The notes under the pieces are model-generated. The model was not told where the DNA came from and made no database searches. It was given only the letters and a program-made list of their open reading frames with translations. A DNA stretch of 64,000 nucleotides from an uncultured Roseobacter sp. (GTDB taxonomy: Bacteria; Pseudomonadota; Alphaproteobacteria; Rhodobacterales; Rhodobacteraceae), in contig NZ_CANLNE010000001.1 of assembly GCF_947492555.1 (NCBI RefSeq), positions 248,001 through 312,000 on the forward strand. The letters run 5' to 3'. The position numbers and the translations under genes were made by a program. Positions 8,900-18,431 of this stretch are shown in pieces. The first letter of the stretch is position 1. Each line of letters begins with the position of its first letter.

Positions 8900-9769
8900 T
8901 TACTTGTCGGATTCTGTGAGGCCCTTGACGAACCAATTCTGAAAGAAGACCACGATCAGCACCGGCGGCAGCATCGCTATGATGGCCAGCGCCAGGGCTT
9001 GTCCGTGTTCGGGGATCTGGGCGTCCGTGTAGCTGAGCACGATCTGCTTGATCCCGCGCACCAGCGTGAAGAAGCTTTCATCGGTGGTGATCAGCGTGGG
9101 CCAGAGGTACTGGTTCCAGCCAAAGACGAACATGATGATGAAAATCGCGGCGATCATCGTGCGGCTCAGCGGCACCAGGATGTCGATGAAGAATTTAACC
9201 GGGCCCGCGCCATCAATCCGCGCCGCCTCGGCCAGTTCTTCGGGCACCGACATGAAAAACTGCCGGAAGAAGAAGGTGCCGGTGGCCGAGGCAATCAGCG
9301 GTACGATCAGGCCGGTGTAGGTATTGGCCAGCCCCAGCCTCTGGATCGCCTCGTAAGAGGGCAGAATGCGCACCTCCAGCGGCAACAGCAGCGTGGTGAA
9401 GATCATCCAGAAGGCCAGCGTGGCAAACCGCAGGCGGAAATAGACAATCGCATAGGCCGCCATCATCGAGATGATGATCTTGCCGAGCGCAAAGCCAACG
9501 CCAAGGATCAGGGAGTTGATCAGCATCAGCGTACCATCAACCGTTTGGGTAAAGCCGCCTTTTTCAAACATGGCTTTCTGAAAATTAGTGCCCAGTTGAT
9601 CGCCAAACCCCAACTGAATCCCCTGGCGGTGGATGGTCACCGCGTCATGCGATGCGGTGATAAAAGCCAGGAGCGGTGGGGCCATCATGAGAATGGCGCC
9701 GAGGGTCAGGATCGTATGGTCCGACACGGTGGACCAACGGATGCGGCGGCGGGGAGATGTCTGTGTCAT
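8900..9769 (-). CDS. ugpE: ABC transporter permease, UgpE type
   Basis: A 289-residue inner-membrane permease with six predicted hydrophobic segments and the EAA loop of the carbohydrate class (EELAEAARIDGAGPVKFFIDI). It is 10 bases downstream of ugpA. With UgpA it forms the heterodimeric channel served by UgpB and UgpC. Confidence 0.88.
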   Translation of the reverse strand: MTQTSPRRRIRWSTVSDHTILTLGAILMMAPPLLAFITASHDAVTIHRQGIQLGFGDQLGTNFQKAMFEKGGFTQTVDGTLMLINSLILGVGFALGKIIISMMAAYAIVYFRLRFATLAFWMIFTTLLLPLEVRILPSYEAIQRLGLANTYTGLIVPLIASATGTFFFRQFFMSVPEELAEAARIDGAGPVKFFIDILVPLSRTMIAAIFIIMFVFGWNQYLWPTLITTDESFFTLVRGIKQIVLSYTDAQIPEHGQALALAIIAMLPPVLIVVFFQNWFVKGLTESDK

Positions 9770-9779
9770 GTCGCGCCCC

Positions 9780-10661
9780 TCAGGTATAGTGAATCCGGCG
9801 TTCGATCAGCCGGAATTGGAAGACGGTCAGCAAGAGAACAAGCACCATGAGGATCACCGACTGCGCGGAAGAGCCGCCCAGATCGTTGCCCCGGAACCCG
9901 TCGAGGTACACTTTGTAGACCAGTGTCATCGGGTTGTTGCCCGGCTCTCCCTTCATCAGCGTGTCGAGGATCCCGAAGGTGTCAAAGAGCGAATAGGTGA
10001 TGTTGATGATCAGCAGGAAGAAAGCGGTTGGCGCCAGCAGCGGAAAGGTCACCTGCCAGAACCGTCCGGTGGCGGAGCGGTTGTCGATCATCGCCGCCTC
10101 GCGCACCGCGCGGGGGATCGATTGCAGACCGGAGAGGAAGAAGATGAAGTTGACGGGGATTTGCTTCCAGACGGCGACCATGACCATGGCGGTGGCCGTC
10201 GAGTTGTAGTTCACGCCCAGTTTGAAATCCCACCCAAAGGTCTGGAAAAACACGGTGAGCGGCCCGTTACGCTGGTCAAAGAAGAGGATGCCCAGAAAGC
10301 CCGCCACCGGGGGCGCGATCGCATAGACCCACATCAGCAGGGTGCGATAGCTCTTTGCGCCGCGGATCACATTGTCGGCCTTGACGGCCAGCAGCAACGC
10401 GATGGCAAGCGAGAAGAAGGTGACAAGCGCGGAGTAGACGACGGTGAACCATGCGATCCGCATGTACTCGCCGTTGTTGGCCAGATCGGTGTAATTTTCC
10501 ACGCCCACGAAGGTCGACCCGAAGCCAAACGGGTCTTGAAGGTAGAAAGAGGATTGCAAAGCCCAGCCCGCAGGCCAGTAGAAAAAGATCGCGATGATCA
10601 TCAACTGCGGCAGCAGCAAAGCCACTGGCAGCCAAACGGTCGTAAAGCCTGCGCGTTTCAT
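9780..10661 (-). CDS. ugpA: ABC transporter permease, UgpA type
   Basis: A 293-residue inner-membrane permease of the MalF/UgpA class with about six hydrophobic segments. The EAA motif region reads PRAVREAAMIDNRSATGRFW, although the family glycine is replaced. It is separated from ugpB by about 70 bases holding a strong hairpin, and is followed closely by ugpE. Confidence 0.88.
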   Translation of the reverse strand: MKRAGFTTVWLPVALLLPQLMIIAIFFYWPAGWALQSSFYLQDPFGFGSTFVGVENYTDLANNGEYMRIAWFTVVYSALVTFFSLAIALLLAVKADNVIRGAKSYRTLLMWVYAIAPPVAGFLGILFFDQRNGPLTVFFQTFGWDFKLGVNYNSTATAMVMVAVWKQIPVNFIFFLSGLQSIPRAVREAAMIDNRSATGRFWQVTFPLLAPTAFFLLIINITYSLFDTFGILDTLMKGEPGNNPMTLVYKVYLDGFRGNDLGGSSAQSVILMVLVLLLTVFQFRLIERRIHYT

Positions 10662-10681
10662 GAACTGTCCCTGTCATGTGC

Positions 10682-10708
10682 AGAGTGGCCGCATGAGGCG
10701 GCCACTCT
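10682..10708 (-). promoter_or_regulatory. Perfect 11-bp hairpin between ugpB and ugpA
   Basis: AGAGTGGCCGC and GCGGCCACTCT pair exactly around a 5-base loop, just after the ugpB stop and before the ugpA start. There is no U-run. Such hairpins typically stabilise the upstream binding-protein message or partly terminate, giving more UgpB than permease. Confidence 0.65.
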
Positions 10709-10729
10709 TATTGGTTCAAAAGCTGTACG

Positions 10730-12034
10730 TCAGCCTTGTGTTTTTGCAAAACGGGCCAACAGGGCGTTGGCTTCTGTCTCGATAGCTTTGAAGGCCGCGT
10801 CGACGTCTGTTTCACCTGTCAGGATACGGCCATATTCGCGGTTCATGATGTCGCGGATCTGCACGTAGAACCCCATACGGTATCCCTTGGTGTGGTCACC
10901 CGCTGGCAGGGTCAGCTGCTTGATGCCCACTTCGGCGGCAGGGAAACGCTCGTAGTGGCCGTCAGCAGCCGCCGCTTCATAGGCGGCTGTGGTGATCGGC
11001 ACGTAACCGGTTTCCTTGTGCCAGAAATACTGTGTCCCGGGTGCGGTCAGGAACTTGAAGAACTCGGCCGTGGCCTTGTTTTCCTCGGCAGATTTACCCG
11101 ACATCGCAAAGAGCGCCGCCCCCCCGATGAAGGTCTGTGTGGGCTCTGTTGTTACAGCTTCCCAATAGGGCAGCATGGTCGCGGAAAACTCAAAGCCGAG
11201 GTCTTTCTGAATCAGACCGCCGAAGGAGCCCGAAGAGCCCAGCCACATGGCAACCTGGCCTTCTTCGAATGGCTTGGCGTTGTCGCCCCAGCCGGTGCCG
11301 TACCATTCAAACAGGCCCTGATCTTTCCAGTCCGAAAGCGCTGTGAAATGCGCCTTGATCGCCGGATTGTCGATCAGGATCTTGGTGTCCGTGCTGTCAT
11401 AGCCGTTGTTATTGGAGGCGAACTGCAGGTTGTGCCGCGAGAAGAAGTTCTCGGTGAAAATCCACGGCAGGTGCGATTGTGACAGCGGGATGTAGCCCGC
11501 TTCCTTCAGCGCAGGCGCCGTGACGGAGGCAAACTCTTCCCACGTCTTCGGTGGCGTGACACCCGCTTTTTCCAAAGCGTCGATGTTATAATACATGATC
11601 GGCGTCGAGGAGTTGAACGGCATGCCGATCATCTTGTCGTCGCTGTCCGCGTAGAAATAGCGCACGCCGGTGATATAGTCGTTGATGTCAAAATCGACGC
11701 CATTGTCGGCCAGCAGATCGGCAACGGGAATGGTCGCGCCCTTGGCCCCGATCACGGTGGCGGCACCGGCGTCAAAAACCTGAATGATGTTCGGATGCTC
11801 GCCCGCGCGGAAAGAGGCGATACCGGCGGTCAGCGTTTCTTCGTAGCTGCCTTTGTAAACAGGGGTGATCTTGTAGTCGTCCTGGCTGGCATTGAAATCT
11901 TCGGCCATCTGATTGACGGTTTCGCCCAGCTGCCCCCCCATTGCGTGCCAAAAGGTAATATTGGTTTCAGCAAAGGTTGCCGTGGTCGTCAGACCAAAGG
12001 CAGCCGTTGTTGCTGCAATCTGCAGAAATTTCAT
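10730..12034 (-). CDS. ugpB: sn-Glycerol-3-phosphate-type periplasmic binding protein
   Basis: A 434-residue solute-binding protein (SBP family 1). A Sec signal peptide precedes AETNITFWHAMGG. The mature protein resembles E. coli UgpB from recalled sequence: the FWHAMGG start, the YKGSYEETLTAGIASFRAGE region and PFNSSTPIMYYN are shared features. This supports G3P or glycerophosphodiester as ligand rather than a sugar. ATG at 12034 is chosen over one 7 codons upstream because it begins the signal peptide. It is the first gene of ugpB-A-E-C-phosphodiesterase and is divergent from a LacI-type regulator. Confidence 0.88.
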   Translation of the reverse strand: MKFLQIAATTAAFGLTTTATFAETNITFWHAMGGQLGETVNQMAEDFNASQDDYKITPVYKGSYEETLTAGIASFRAGEHPNIIQVFDAGAATVIGAKGATIPVADLLADNGVDFDINDYITGVRYFYADSDDKMIGMPFNSSTPIMYYNIDALEKAGVTPPKTWEEFASVTAPALKEAGYIPLSQSHLPWIFTENFFSRHNLQFASNNNGYDSTDTKILIDNPAIKAHFTALSDWKDQGLFEWYGTGWGDNAKPFEEGQVAMWLGSSGSFGGLIQKDLGFEFSATMLPYWEAVTTEPTQTFIGGAALFAMSGKSAEENKATAEFFKFLTAPGTQYFWHKETGYVPITTAAYEAAAADGHYERFPAAEVGIKQLTLPAGDHTKGYRMGFYVQIRDIMNREYGRILTGETDVDAAFKAIETEANALLARFAKTQG

Positions 12035-12197
12035 GTCAGGCTCCGATGTTGTCACCGCATGAGTGCGGCGAATGATACATTGTTATGGTGGCGCAGCGCC
12101 ACATTGGCTTCCCTGTGCAAAGTCGACTGTCGACATACGCAAGCGTCGCGATTTTACCATGGATTGCTCCGTGGAGATTCGAAATATGCACGCGTGT

Positions 12198-12229
12198 TCA
12201 CATAACTGTCAAATTTTACAGGTATGTGA
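12198..12229. promoter_or_regulatory. Near-perfect inverted repeat in the ugpB/LacI divergent region
   Basis: TCACATAACTGT and ACAGGTATGTGA match at 11 of 12 positions as an inverted repeat with an 8-base AT-rich spacer. It lies about 40 bases before the LacI start and about 165 bases before ugpB. A second short dyad, GTCGACTGTCGAC, is at 12122-12134. Either could be the LacI-type operator. CTGTCA within the larger one resembles half a Pho box, but the second half does not fit. Confidence 0.5.
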
Positions 12230-12269
12230 CGGTTCGGAAGGTTTTTGGAAAAAGTTGAGGACCGTCACG

Positions 12270-13301
12270 ATGGCCCACGATCGACCCCTTGCAGACCGCG
12301 CTGCACAGCCCCGCCGCCGGCCCCGTGTCACCGCTGCTGACGTGGCCAAGACGGCTGGCGTGTCGCGGTCTGCCGTGTCGCGCGCCTTCACCCCAGGCGC
12401 ATACCTGGATGAGGATAAACGCCAGCGCGTGCTGAAAACGGCGATGGATCTGGGGTATCGTCCGAACGCGCTCGCCGCCAGTCTGCAGGGTGCGGCGACC
12501 GATCTGGTTGGCGTTGTGGTCGGCGGGTTGAGCAATCCATACGACAGCGAATGGTTGGCTGCACTTGTGTCTGCGCTGAATGCCTCGGGCAAGTGGCCTA
12601 TCGTCCTCGGCGGACAGGCGGAGGGGCTGGACGAAAGCGTCACATCGATTCTCTCCTATCCGCTGGACGCACTGATCGTGCGCGGCGGCAGCCTTGGCGA
12701 AGCGCTGATCGACAACTGCACGAAACTCAACATCCCGGTGATCTTTTCGGGCCGCGTGATATCGCATCCGGCCATCGATTGTGTCGCCTGTCGCAACCAC
12801 ATGGGCATGGTGCAGGCGGTGACCCTGCTGTTGGAAAGTGGGCGGCGACGCATTGGATACATCGGCGGGCCGCCCACCCTGTCGTCAGAGAAAGAACGAC
12901 TGGCGGGCGTGGTCGAGCGGTTGGCAGAGGCCGGACTGATGCCTGCCGCGCAGGTAACGTCCGACTACAGCTTTGACGGCGGAAAATCGGCCATGCGCGC
13001 GCTCTTGCGGGACACATCGCCTGACGCGGTTGTCTGCGCCAATGATGCCATGGCGCTTGGGGCCCTCTCCTTTGCCCGCAACACCTGCAACCTGACGGTG
13101 CCGGACGATCTGGCAATCATCGGCTTTGACGACATCGCGATGGCGGACTGGGCGGAATTCGATCTGACAACCGTCCGAAACCCCTTGGAAGAAACCGTCA
13201 ACGAAGTACTGCGCCTGCTGGAAGATCGCCTTGCGAACCCGCAGAAACCGGGTGAGGTCGTTATGGTCGAGCCGGTGCTGGTAAAACGTGGCACACATTG
13301 A
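12270..13301 (+). CDS. LacI-family transcriptional regulator
   Basis: A 343-residue regulator with an N-terminal LacI helix-turn-helix (VTAADVAKTAGVSRSAVSRA, then the hinge region with YRPNALAASLQ). A periplasmic-binding-protein-like sensor domain follows, ending in the usual DDIAMADW segment. ATG at 12270 puts the DNA-binding domain near the N-terminus; the open frame extends upstream through the intergenic region but looks non-coding there. It is divergent from ugpBAEC, whose local regulator it presumably is. LacI control of a ugp operon is notable because PhoB control is the textbook case. Confidence 0.88.
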   Translation: MAHDRPLADRAAQPRRRPRVTAADVAKTAGVSRSAVSRAFTPGAYLDEDKRQRVLKTAMDLGYRPNALAASLQGAATDLVGVVVGGLSNPYDSEWLAALVSALNASGKWPIVLGGQAEGLDESVTSILSYPLDALIVRGGSLGEALIDNCTKLNIPVIFSGRVISHPAIDCVACRNHMGMVQAVTLLLESGRRRIGYIGGPPTLSSEKERLAGVVERLAEAGLMPAAQVTSDYSFDGGKSAMRALLRDTSPDAVVCANDAMALGALSFARNTCNLTVPDDLAIIGFDDIAMADWAEFDLTTVRNPLEETVNEVLRLLEDRLANPQKPGEVVMVEPVLVKRGTH

Positions 13302-13377
13302 CCCCGATGCATCCTAAAGCCTGATTTTGGAGCCTACTTTGACAGGCGCCATGGTCTGGACCCGGAGTGGTCATCAG

Positions 13378-13791
13378 TTATCGTGGTAACCCTCTGGAGT
13401 GTTGCGGAAGACCGTCATCGATAGGGCAATCTGCCACTCTGCTGCTGACCCACATGTGACAAACAGGTTGGGCCACAAACGGGGGCTCGATCACCGCGGC
13501 AATGACGCCGATGAGCTCCGGAAAGCCTTCTGAGGTGTCGAACATGACGGTTTGGCATTGGCTACAGGCCACGCGCTCTGTCCGGGCTCCCGACGCGGCG
13601 ACAAAGTGCATCGCTGTCTGAGGTCCGTGTATCGCGCTCAGCCCTTTGTGAAAAAACGCCGTGAGGCAAGATGGCCTGCCGGTCGCGGCACGGCAGTCTG
13701 TACAATGACAGATCATCTGCGTAACCGGTGCCGTAGATGCCTCGAACTGCAACGCGCCGCAGGTGCACTTGGCGGAAACCAGTGGTGTCAT
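13378..13791 (-). CDS. GFA (CENP-V/GFA) domain zinc protein
   Basis: A 137-residue single-domain GFA protein. The zinc-binding cysteine pattern is complete: CTCGALQF, CHCTDCRAATG and CSQC. The family is named after glutathione-dependent formaldehyde-activating enzyme, but most members have no proven reaction. It is a cytoplasmic protein. It lies downstream of a LysR gene on the same strand with 86 bases between; co-transcription is possible but not shown. Confidence 0.88.
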   Translation of the reverse strand: MTPLVSAKCTCGALQFEASTAPVTQMICHCTDCRAATGRPSCLTAFFHKGLSAIHGPQTAMHFVAASGARTERVACSQCQTVMFDTSEGFPELIGVIAAVIEPPFVAQPVCHMWVSSRVADCPIDDGLPQHSRGLPR

Positions 13792-13877
13792 CTTGCAGAC
13801 CCTTTCCTGATGTGTGAGGTGCGCGTACGCCCAGCGCCTTGCCTTGCCCGCGTGGGCTCACAAGTCCCCAAGCCTTT

Positions 13878-14789
13878 TCAGGCGCACGCACGCTGTTTGA
13901 AGGTCGCCACGCTATCCTGTTGCGTCGCTTGTGCCGGATCGCCGAAAACGCTCTGTGCCCTCTCCCGCAGCCAGCGAATGGCCGTCTGTACCCGCAGCGT
14001 CTGCACTGTATCAGGATGCGCATGCAAATGCAGAACACGGGTGATTTCATATTCAGGGTGGTCAATCCGCTGCAGCGCCGGATCGTTGTCCCCAAGACAG
14101 ACCGGCAGCAACCCCTTGCCCAGCCCGCCAGCAACCGCGGTACGCACCAGCCGTGCATCATTCGCCGTCAGCTGCAACACCTCTTCAGGTTTGCGCATCT
14201 TCTCAAGAAACTTGGCGGGCGCGCGGCGGCTTGCGCTTTCATCCATCATCGATGCCCAGGGTAAATTGTCATGATTGACCCCGCGCGGGCCGTAAACAGC
14301 AAAAGGCACCTCCACCAGCTTGATGGCAAATTCCCCCATTTGCGGTGGCTCTTCGAACCACAGGGAAATGGTTGCAGCCGTCCAAAGCGACGCCGTCGGT
14401 TGACCGGAGGCGAGCCGCAGGGACATCTGCGGATGAGCTTTTACGAAGGGAGGTAAAAACAGGTTTGCCAGCTGCTCGAGAACCCAATGGTCGCCCATGA
14501 TCTGCAGCTGTCCCACGGGGCCCTCTTCCGGGGCGGCCGCGACCTCGGCGATGGTGTCAGCACGCCGCTCGATCTCCATGGCGTGTACGATCAGTTTCTC
14601 GCCGATCTCGGTCGGAATGATGCCGGTTTTCGATCTCAAAAAGAGGGTTGTGCCAAGCGCCGCTTCAAGAGCCGAAAGCCTGCGCCCGGCCGTCGACTGG
14701 TCGATGCCCAACATGACAGAGGCCCGCGTCAGCGAGCCGGAACGGACAATGGCCAGCAGAATCCGCAGATCATCCCAATTCAAGTTCAC
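13878..14789 (-). CDS. LysR-family transcriptional regulator
   Basis: A 303-residue LysR-type regulator. The N-terminal winged helix-turn-helix is clear (SLTRASVMLGIDQSTAGRRL, then LEAALGTTLFLR), followed by a substrate-binding-like effector domain with an atypical weakly conserved core. The usual LysR position, divergent from its target, is not seen. The only close neighbour is the GFA gene downstream on the same strand. The effector is unknown. Confidence 0.88.
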   Translation of the reverse strand: MNLNWDDLRILLAIVRSGSLTRASVMLGIDQSTAGRRLSALEAALGTTLFLRSKTGIIPTEIGEKLIVHAMEIERRADTIAEVAAAPEEGPVGQLQIMGDHWVLEQLANLFLPPFVKAHPQMSLRLASGQPTASLWTAATISLWFEEPPQMGEFAIKLVEVPFAVYGPRGVNHDNLPWASMMDESASRRAPAKFLEKMRKPEEVLQLTANDARLVRTAVAGGLGKGLLPVCLGDNDPALQRIDHPEYEITRVLHLHAHPDTVQTLRVQTAIRWLRERAQSVFGDPAQATQQDSVATFKQRACA

Positions 14790-15016
14790 AACCTAAACCC
14801 CTCGTACGTCTCTGCCGCGCAACCCCAGAGCGGGAATGATAAACTGCCGACCTCGCTCGCTGTCTTTTGGTCCCAACAAACAACCCGCATGCGGCAATTT
14901 CTTGGCTCAGAAGACGGCGATGATTTTGCATTACGCGGCATCGACCGATGGTCTCAGAAGACAGGGAATGAATCCTGACGAAGTCTTGACCAAATCCTGA
15001 CCCTACGACAGTTCGT

Positions 15017-18000
15017 TCAGGAGCCGGTATCAGCGAGGTCCAGGAACCTCGGAGTCATACCGAATGCACGAATTAAGTCAGACGCCTTTTGGCTGTGTTC
15101 AGAAGCCCGGCTTTCCGCGCCCAACATCCTGTGCAAACGCGCCGCCGTTGCGTGGATGCGCGGCGTGAAAAAAACGTCTTCCGCCTTTTGCGCGCAGGTC
15201 AGCGCGTGCTGTGCCGCTTCCAAACCCGCTTCAGGCTGATCTGCTGCCAAGAACGTTTCCGCTTGCAACCCGTACCAGTTTGCCAACTGCACCCCGGCAC
15301 CAGCGGCTTCAAAGACCGCAATCCCCTCGTCCATCGCTTCAAACGCTGGCTCAAAATCCTGCAATTGCCCCAATGCCCAGCCGCGCATGACCAAGCCGGT
15401 GCTAAGCCAGAAATCGAAGTTGTGTTCCCGGCTGACGACAACGGCGCGATCCGCCAGCGCAAGGCAGCCTGCGGCATCCCCCATGAACATGTATGGCTCT
15501 GAACAGAGTGCGAAGTGAATGGCCTGTGCAAATGGGTTTTCGTGCACCTCGCTCAACTCCGCAGAGCGCTCAATATATGCTTTGGCCCTTTCGACGTCCC
15601 CCGACAAGCTGGTGGTCCAGGCGGCATAGGCGGCGCAGGCCACAGCCGAGTTTTGTGCGGGCAGTGTCGCGGGCGGCGCACCGCCGGTGCTGCGCAACCC
15701 CGACATCAAATGGCCCAATGCCTTTTGTGTTTCTCCGCGGTGCAAGAGCACCTGCCCCATGCTGGCCTCGGCTTGCAGATCAAGCGCGGGTTCCCTGACT
15801 GAGGCCGCGATGTCCAGAAGCTTTCCCGCGTGGCCCAGTGATTCCGTCAAACGCCCGCTGACCCATGTGTGAATCCACAACCCCACCAGCACCCGGATTT
15901 CCGACTTGGTGCTGCCCACGCCGCGGTTCAGCACACGGGCCCGGTAATAGGCCTCTCCCACGTCCACCGCGCCGTATCCGCGCAGCGCCGCCAAGGCGGG
16001 TGCCAGGCAAAGCTGCAGATCAAGTTCCTCCTTTGCAGCGTCCGGCATATCTGCATCAATCAGGGCCAACCCGTCACGGGCAAAAGCGATTGCCTCGCGA
16101 CGCGCCGAACGGTGGAGCGCATCACGGCTGGCAGCGATCCAATAGGAAATGGCTTTCCGGCGCGCGCCAGCTTCCTGATGGTGCCAGGCCAGTCTTTCCG
16201 GCCTCGGGGTCCAGTCAAACACTTCTTCTTCCAGCAAGGCAGCAATGTCGGCGTGCAGGCGCTTTCGATCCCTGGGCGCCACCATTGAACAGGCCGTGTC
16301 ATGGATCAACATATGGCGAAACGTGTACCCATCTGGCTCCGCCTGAATAAACCCCATGCGGATGAGCGGTTCGACCGCGTGCTCGACCTCTTCCACCCGC
16401 TTCCCAAGCAAAAGCATCATCAGCTCGATCCGTGCAGGCGTCCCAATGACGGCGATCACGTAGAGCAAGGTACGCAGCCCGGCGTCCAGCGCACCGATCC
16501 GGACGGCGATGACCGCCTGAACCGTGTCTGGTAAATCGGTGGAGGGATCAGCCCCGACCTGACACGCCAAAGCCAATTCCTCGATAAAGAACGGATTGCC
16601 AGCGGCGCGGCGCACCAACTGCTCGCTGGTGGTCTCATCGAACCCCTTGTTGTCTGCGTTCTGCTGAAGCAAGCTCACACTGTCCGCACGCCCAAGAGGT
16701 GCAAGGTGCAGGACCCCTTCGGTCAGGGACGCTGTGTCGGTGGGGCGCGTGGTCATCACGATCATAAGCCGCTTGCGCCCAATATCACGGAGCATCGCCT
16801 CCAGGTACTCCTGCGAGGTGGCATCAATCCAATGCGTATCTTCAATGACAAGTACCATCGGCTGGCTCTCACACGAGGCCGCCAGCATTCTGTCGATCAG
16901 GACGAGGCTGCGTTGGCGCCGCTGATGATCTGACAGTGCGGCCAGTGCCGTCTTGGAGACATTGGGCTCTTCATAGAGGTCCTGCAACAGCGCGGTATCG
17001 ACATCATCAAGAAGCGTACCCTCCGGAGGCGGCGAAAAGAGCGACAGGCACATATCCCGGATAGGCGCGCGGGGTGAGTTTATCAGACTGGGAAGGCACT
17101 GCAGCTTGATGTGCCTGACACCTGCCTCATCCAACGTTTTCAGAAATTCGGACACCAATCGCGTTTTGCCAATGCCGGCCGGGCCGGACAAGACAACCCC
17201 CTGCCCGTCTCCTGTCTGCACAAGCTCAAGGTTCTTAAGCAAAAAAGCCATTTCCGCGCGACGACCGACAAAGGCAGCAGGCTTTTTTCGGGGCCGCGCC
17301 GGGACACCGGATTGCATCTGAGGGATCGAGATCAGGCGAAATCCGGCGGGGCACTGCACGCTCTCAATCTCATCCCGCAGCTGATCATGGGTTGCGGCGC
17401 TGAGGATGATTTCGCCGCGCGCGGCAGCCTTGGAGAGGGCGTTGGCCTTGCGTTCAATCCCGCCGGGAGGCGCCCATTTTTCCATGTCCTCCCCCGCAAC
17501 GACGTCGCTGGTCCCGGTGTCGATCCCAATGGACACCACCGCACCCGGGCCCAGCATGTCCGCACAGTCCAACAGTGCCAGGGCACAATGCGCGGCCCGT
17601 CGGGCGCCGTCCTCGTAGATGCCACCCAAGCCGAAAGAGACGGTGAAACCTTCCAGCACCATCCGCAACAGGTGCCCCTGATACTGATCGACAATTTCCC
17701 GAGCGCGGCCGAGAAACTCGTCGGAGAGCGGCGGCGGGTCGTCAGCGCCCACCTGCCCACCTGAGTGTCCGATCCGAAGGCTCAGAACCGCGGCCAATCG
17801 CTGTTCGCGGACCACAATCGCCTCGGCGTCATTACCCACAAGGGCGGGGCTTGGCGTTTGCGGTCTCTCCTGCGCGGCAGCTACGAAGCGGAAGCCAAGG
17901 CCGTGGTAGGTTTTCAGAACCTCCTGGCTGTTGTCCGCCACGGTCGTTGCCTTGCGGATCAGGCTGATGGTTTTCTGCAGGGCCGCCTCTGAAACCTGTG

Positions 18001-18169
18001 CCGACCAGAAAGCATCCAACAGCTCGGATTTCGGCACCACACGATCCTGATGTTCGATCAGATAGCACAAGACATCAAATGCCTTGGGTGACAGGGGTAC
18101 CAGGCCCATGTCATCCCGCAATTCACGCCGTTCCGTGTCGAGCGTAAATGTCAGAAATCGAAAAATCAT
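15017..18169 (-). CDS. Multidomain regulator: winged helix, class III cyclase-like domain, AAA/NACHT ATPase, TPR
   Basis: A 1050-residue protein. Residues 1-100 are an OmpR/CadC-type winged-helix DNA-binding domain (LSPKAFDVLCYLIEHQ, then TYHGLGFRFV). Residues about 120-285 resemble a class III nucleotide cyclase domain (REQRLAAVLSLRIGH start, VSIGIDTG) but look degenerate, since the metal-binding Asp pair is not clear. Residues about 300-600 are a STAND-type ATPase with Walker A GPAGIGKT (329-336) and a Walker B-like LVIEDTHW. The remainder is helical and TPR-like. ATG at 18169 begins the winged helix; ATG at 18214 is an alternative. It probably senses a ligand through the TPR end and acts on DNA. 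The nearest candidate target is the RTX gene upstream on the same strand. Confidence 0.85.
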   Translation of the reverse strand: MIFRFLTFTLDTERRELRDDMGLVPLSPKAFDVLCYLIEHQDRVVPKSELLDAFWSAQVSEAALQKTISLIRKATTVADNSQEVLKTYHGLGFRFVAAAQERPQTPSPALVGNDAEAIVVREQRLAAVLSLRIGHSGGQVGADDPPPLSDEFLGRAREIVDQYQGHLLRMVLEGFTVSFGLGGIYEDGARRAAHCALALLDCADMLGPGAVVSIGIDTGTSDVVAGEDMEKWAPPGGIERKANALSKAAARGEIILSAATHDQLRDEIESVQCPAGFRLISIPQMQSGVPARPRKKPAAFVGRRAEMAFLLKNLELVQTGDGQGVVLSGPAGIGKTRLVSEFLKTLDEAGVRHIKLQCLPSLINSPRAPIRDMCLSLFSPPPEGTLLDDVDTALLQDLYEEPNVSKTALAALSDHQRRQRSLVLIDRMLAASCESQPMVLVIEDTHWIDATSQEYLEAMLRDIGRKRLMIVMTTRPTDTASLTEGVLHLAPLGRADSVSLLQQNADNKGFDETTSEQLVRRAAGNPFFIEELALACQVGADPSTDLPDTVQAVIAVRIGALDAGLRTLLYVIAVIGTPARIELMMLLLGKRVEEVEHAVEPLIRMGFIQAEPDGYTFRHMLIHDTACSMVAPRDRKRLHADIAALLEEEVFDWTPRPERLAWHHQEAGARRKAISYWIAASRDALHRSARREAIAFARDGLALIDADMPDAAKEELDLQLCLAPALAALRGYGAVDVGEAYYRARVLNRGVGSTKSEIRVLVGLWIHTWVSGRLTESLGHAGKLLDIAASVREPALDLQAEASMGQVLLHRGETQKALGHLMSGLRSTGGAPPATLPAQNSAVACAAYAAWTTSLSGDVERAKAYIERSAELSEVHENPFAQAIHFALCSEPYMFMGDAAGCLALADRAVVVSREHNFDFWLSTGLVMRGWALGQLQDFEPAFEAMDEGIAVFEAAGAGVQLANWYGLQAETFLAADQPEAGLEAAQHALTCAQKAEDVFFTPRIHATAARLHRMLGAESRASEHSQKASDLIRAFGMTPRFLDLADTGS

Positions 18170-18431
18170 CGGAAAACTACGGGCATTGGAAAAAGTGAGG
18201 TCTGTGTGGCGCATCCTATCAATGAATCCGCAAAGGCAACAGCCCGGGTGGCGCAGCGGGTTCCGGTTGCTCCCGCGCCTGAGTTCCGCGGGCATTCCCT
18301 CCACGGGTCACTGCGGCTAACGTGACGGGTGTCGGCGCGAGAAAGATGTCACGTTACACCCTATCAACGGCTGGTTTGGGCCGACGTGGCGAGGTCACGC
18401 CCCCGGCAGATCTGATCCGCAGTATGACGGC

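Noticed and set aside
7850-9850. A 666-codon open frame on the plus strand
   Set aside because: It is the antisense shadow of ugpC and ugpE, with no domain, and is rich in His/Gln/Arg as expected from a high-GC reverse frame.
12207-12226. Pho box in front of ugpB
   Set aside because: Only one CTGTCA half is present; the second half is ACAGGT in opposite orientation, so the site reads as an inverted repeat and not as the direct repeat that PhoB needs.
14906-14962. Direct repeat CTCAGAAGAC, 47 bases apart, upstream of the LysR gene
   Set aside because: Only 10 bases, no dyad symmetry and no relation to a promoter that I can see. Too weak to call a feature.
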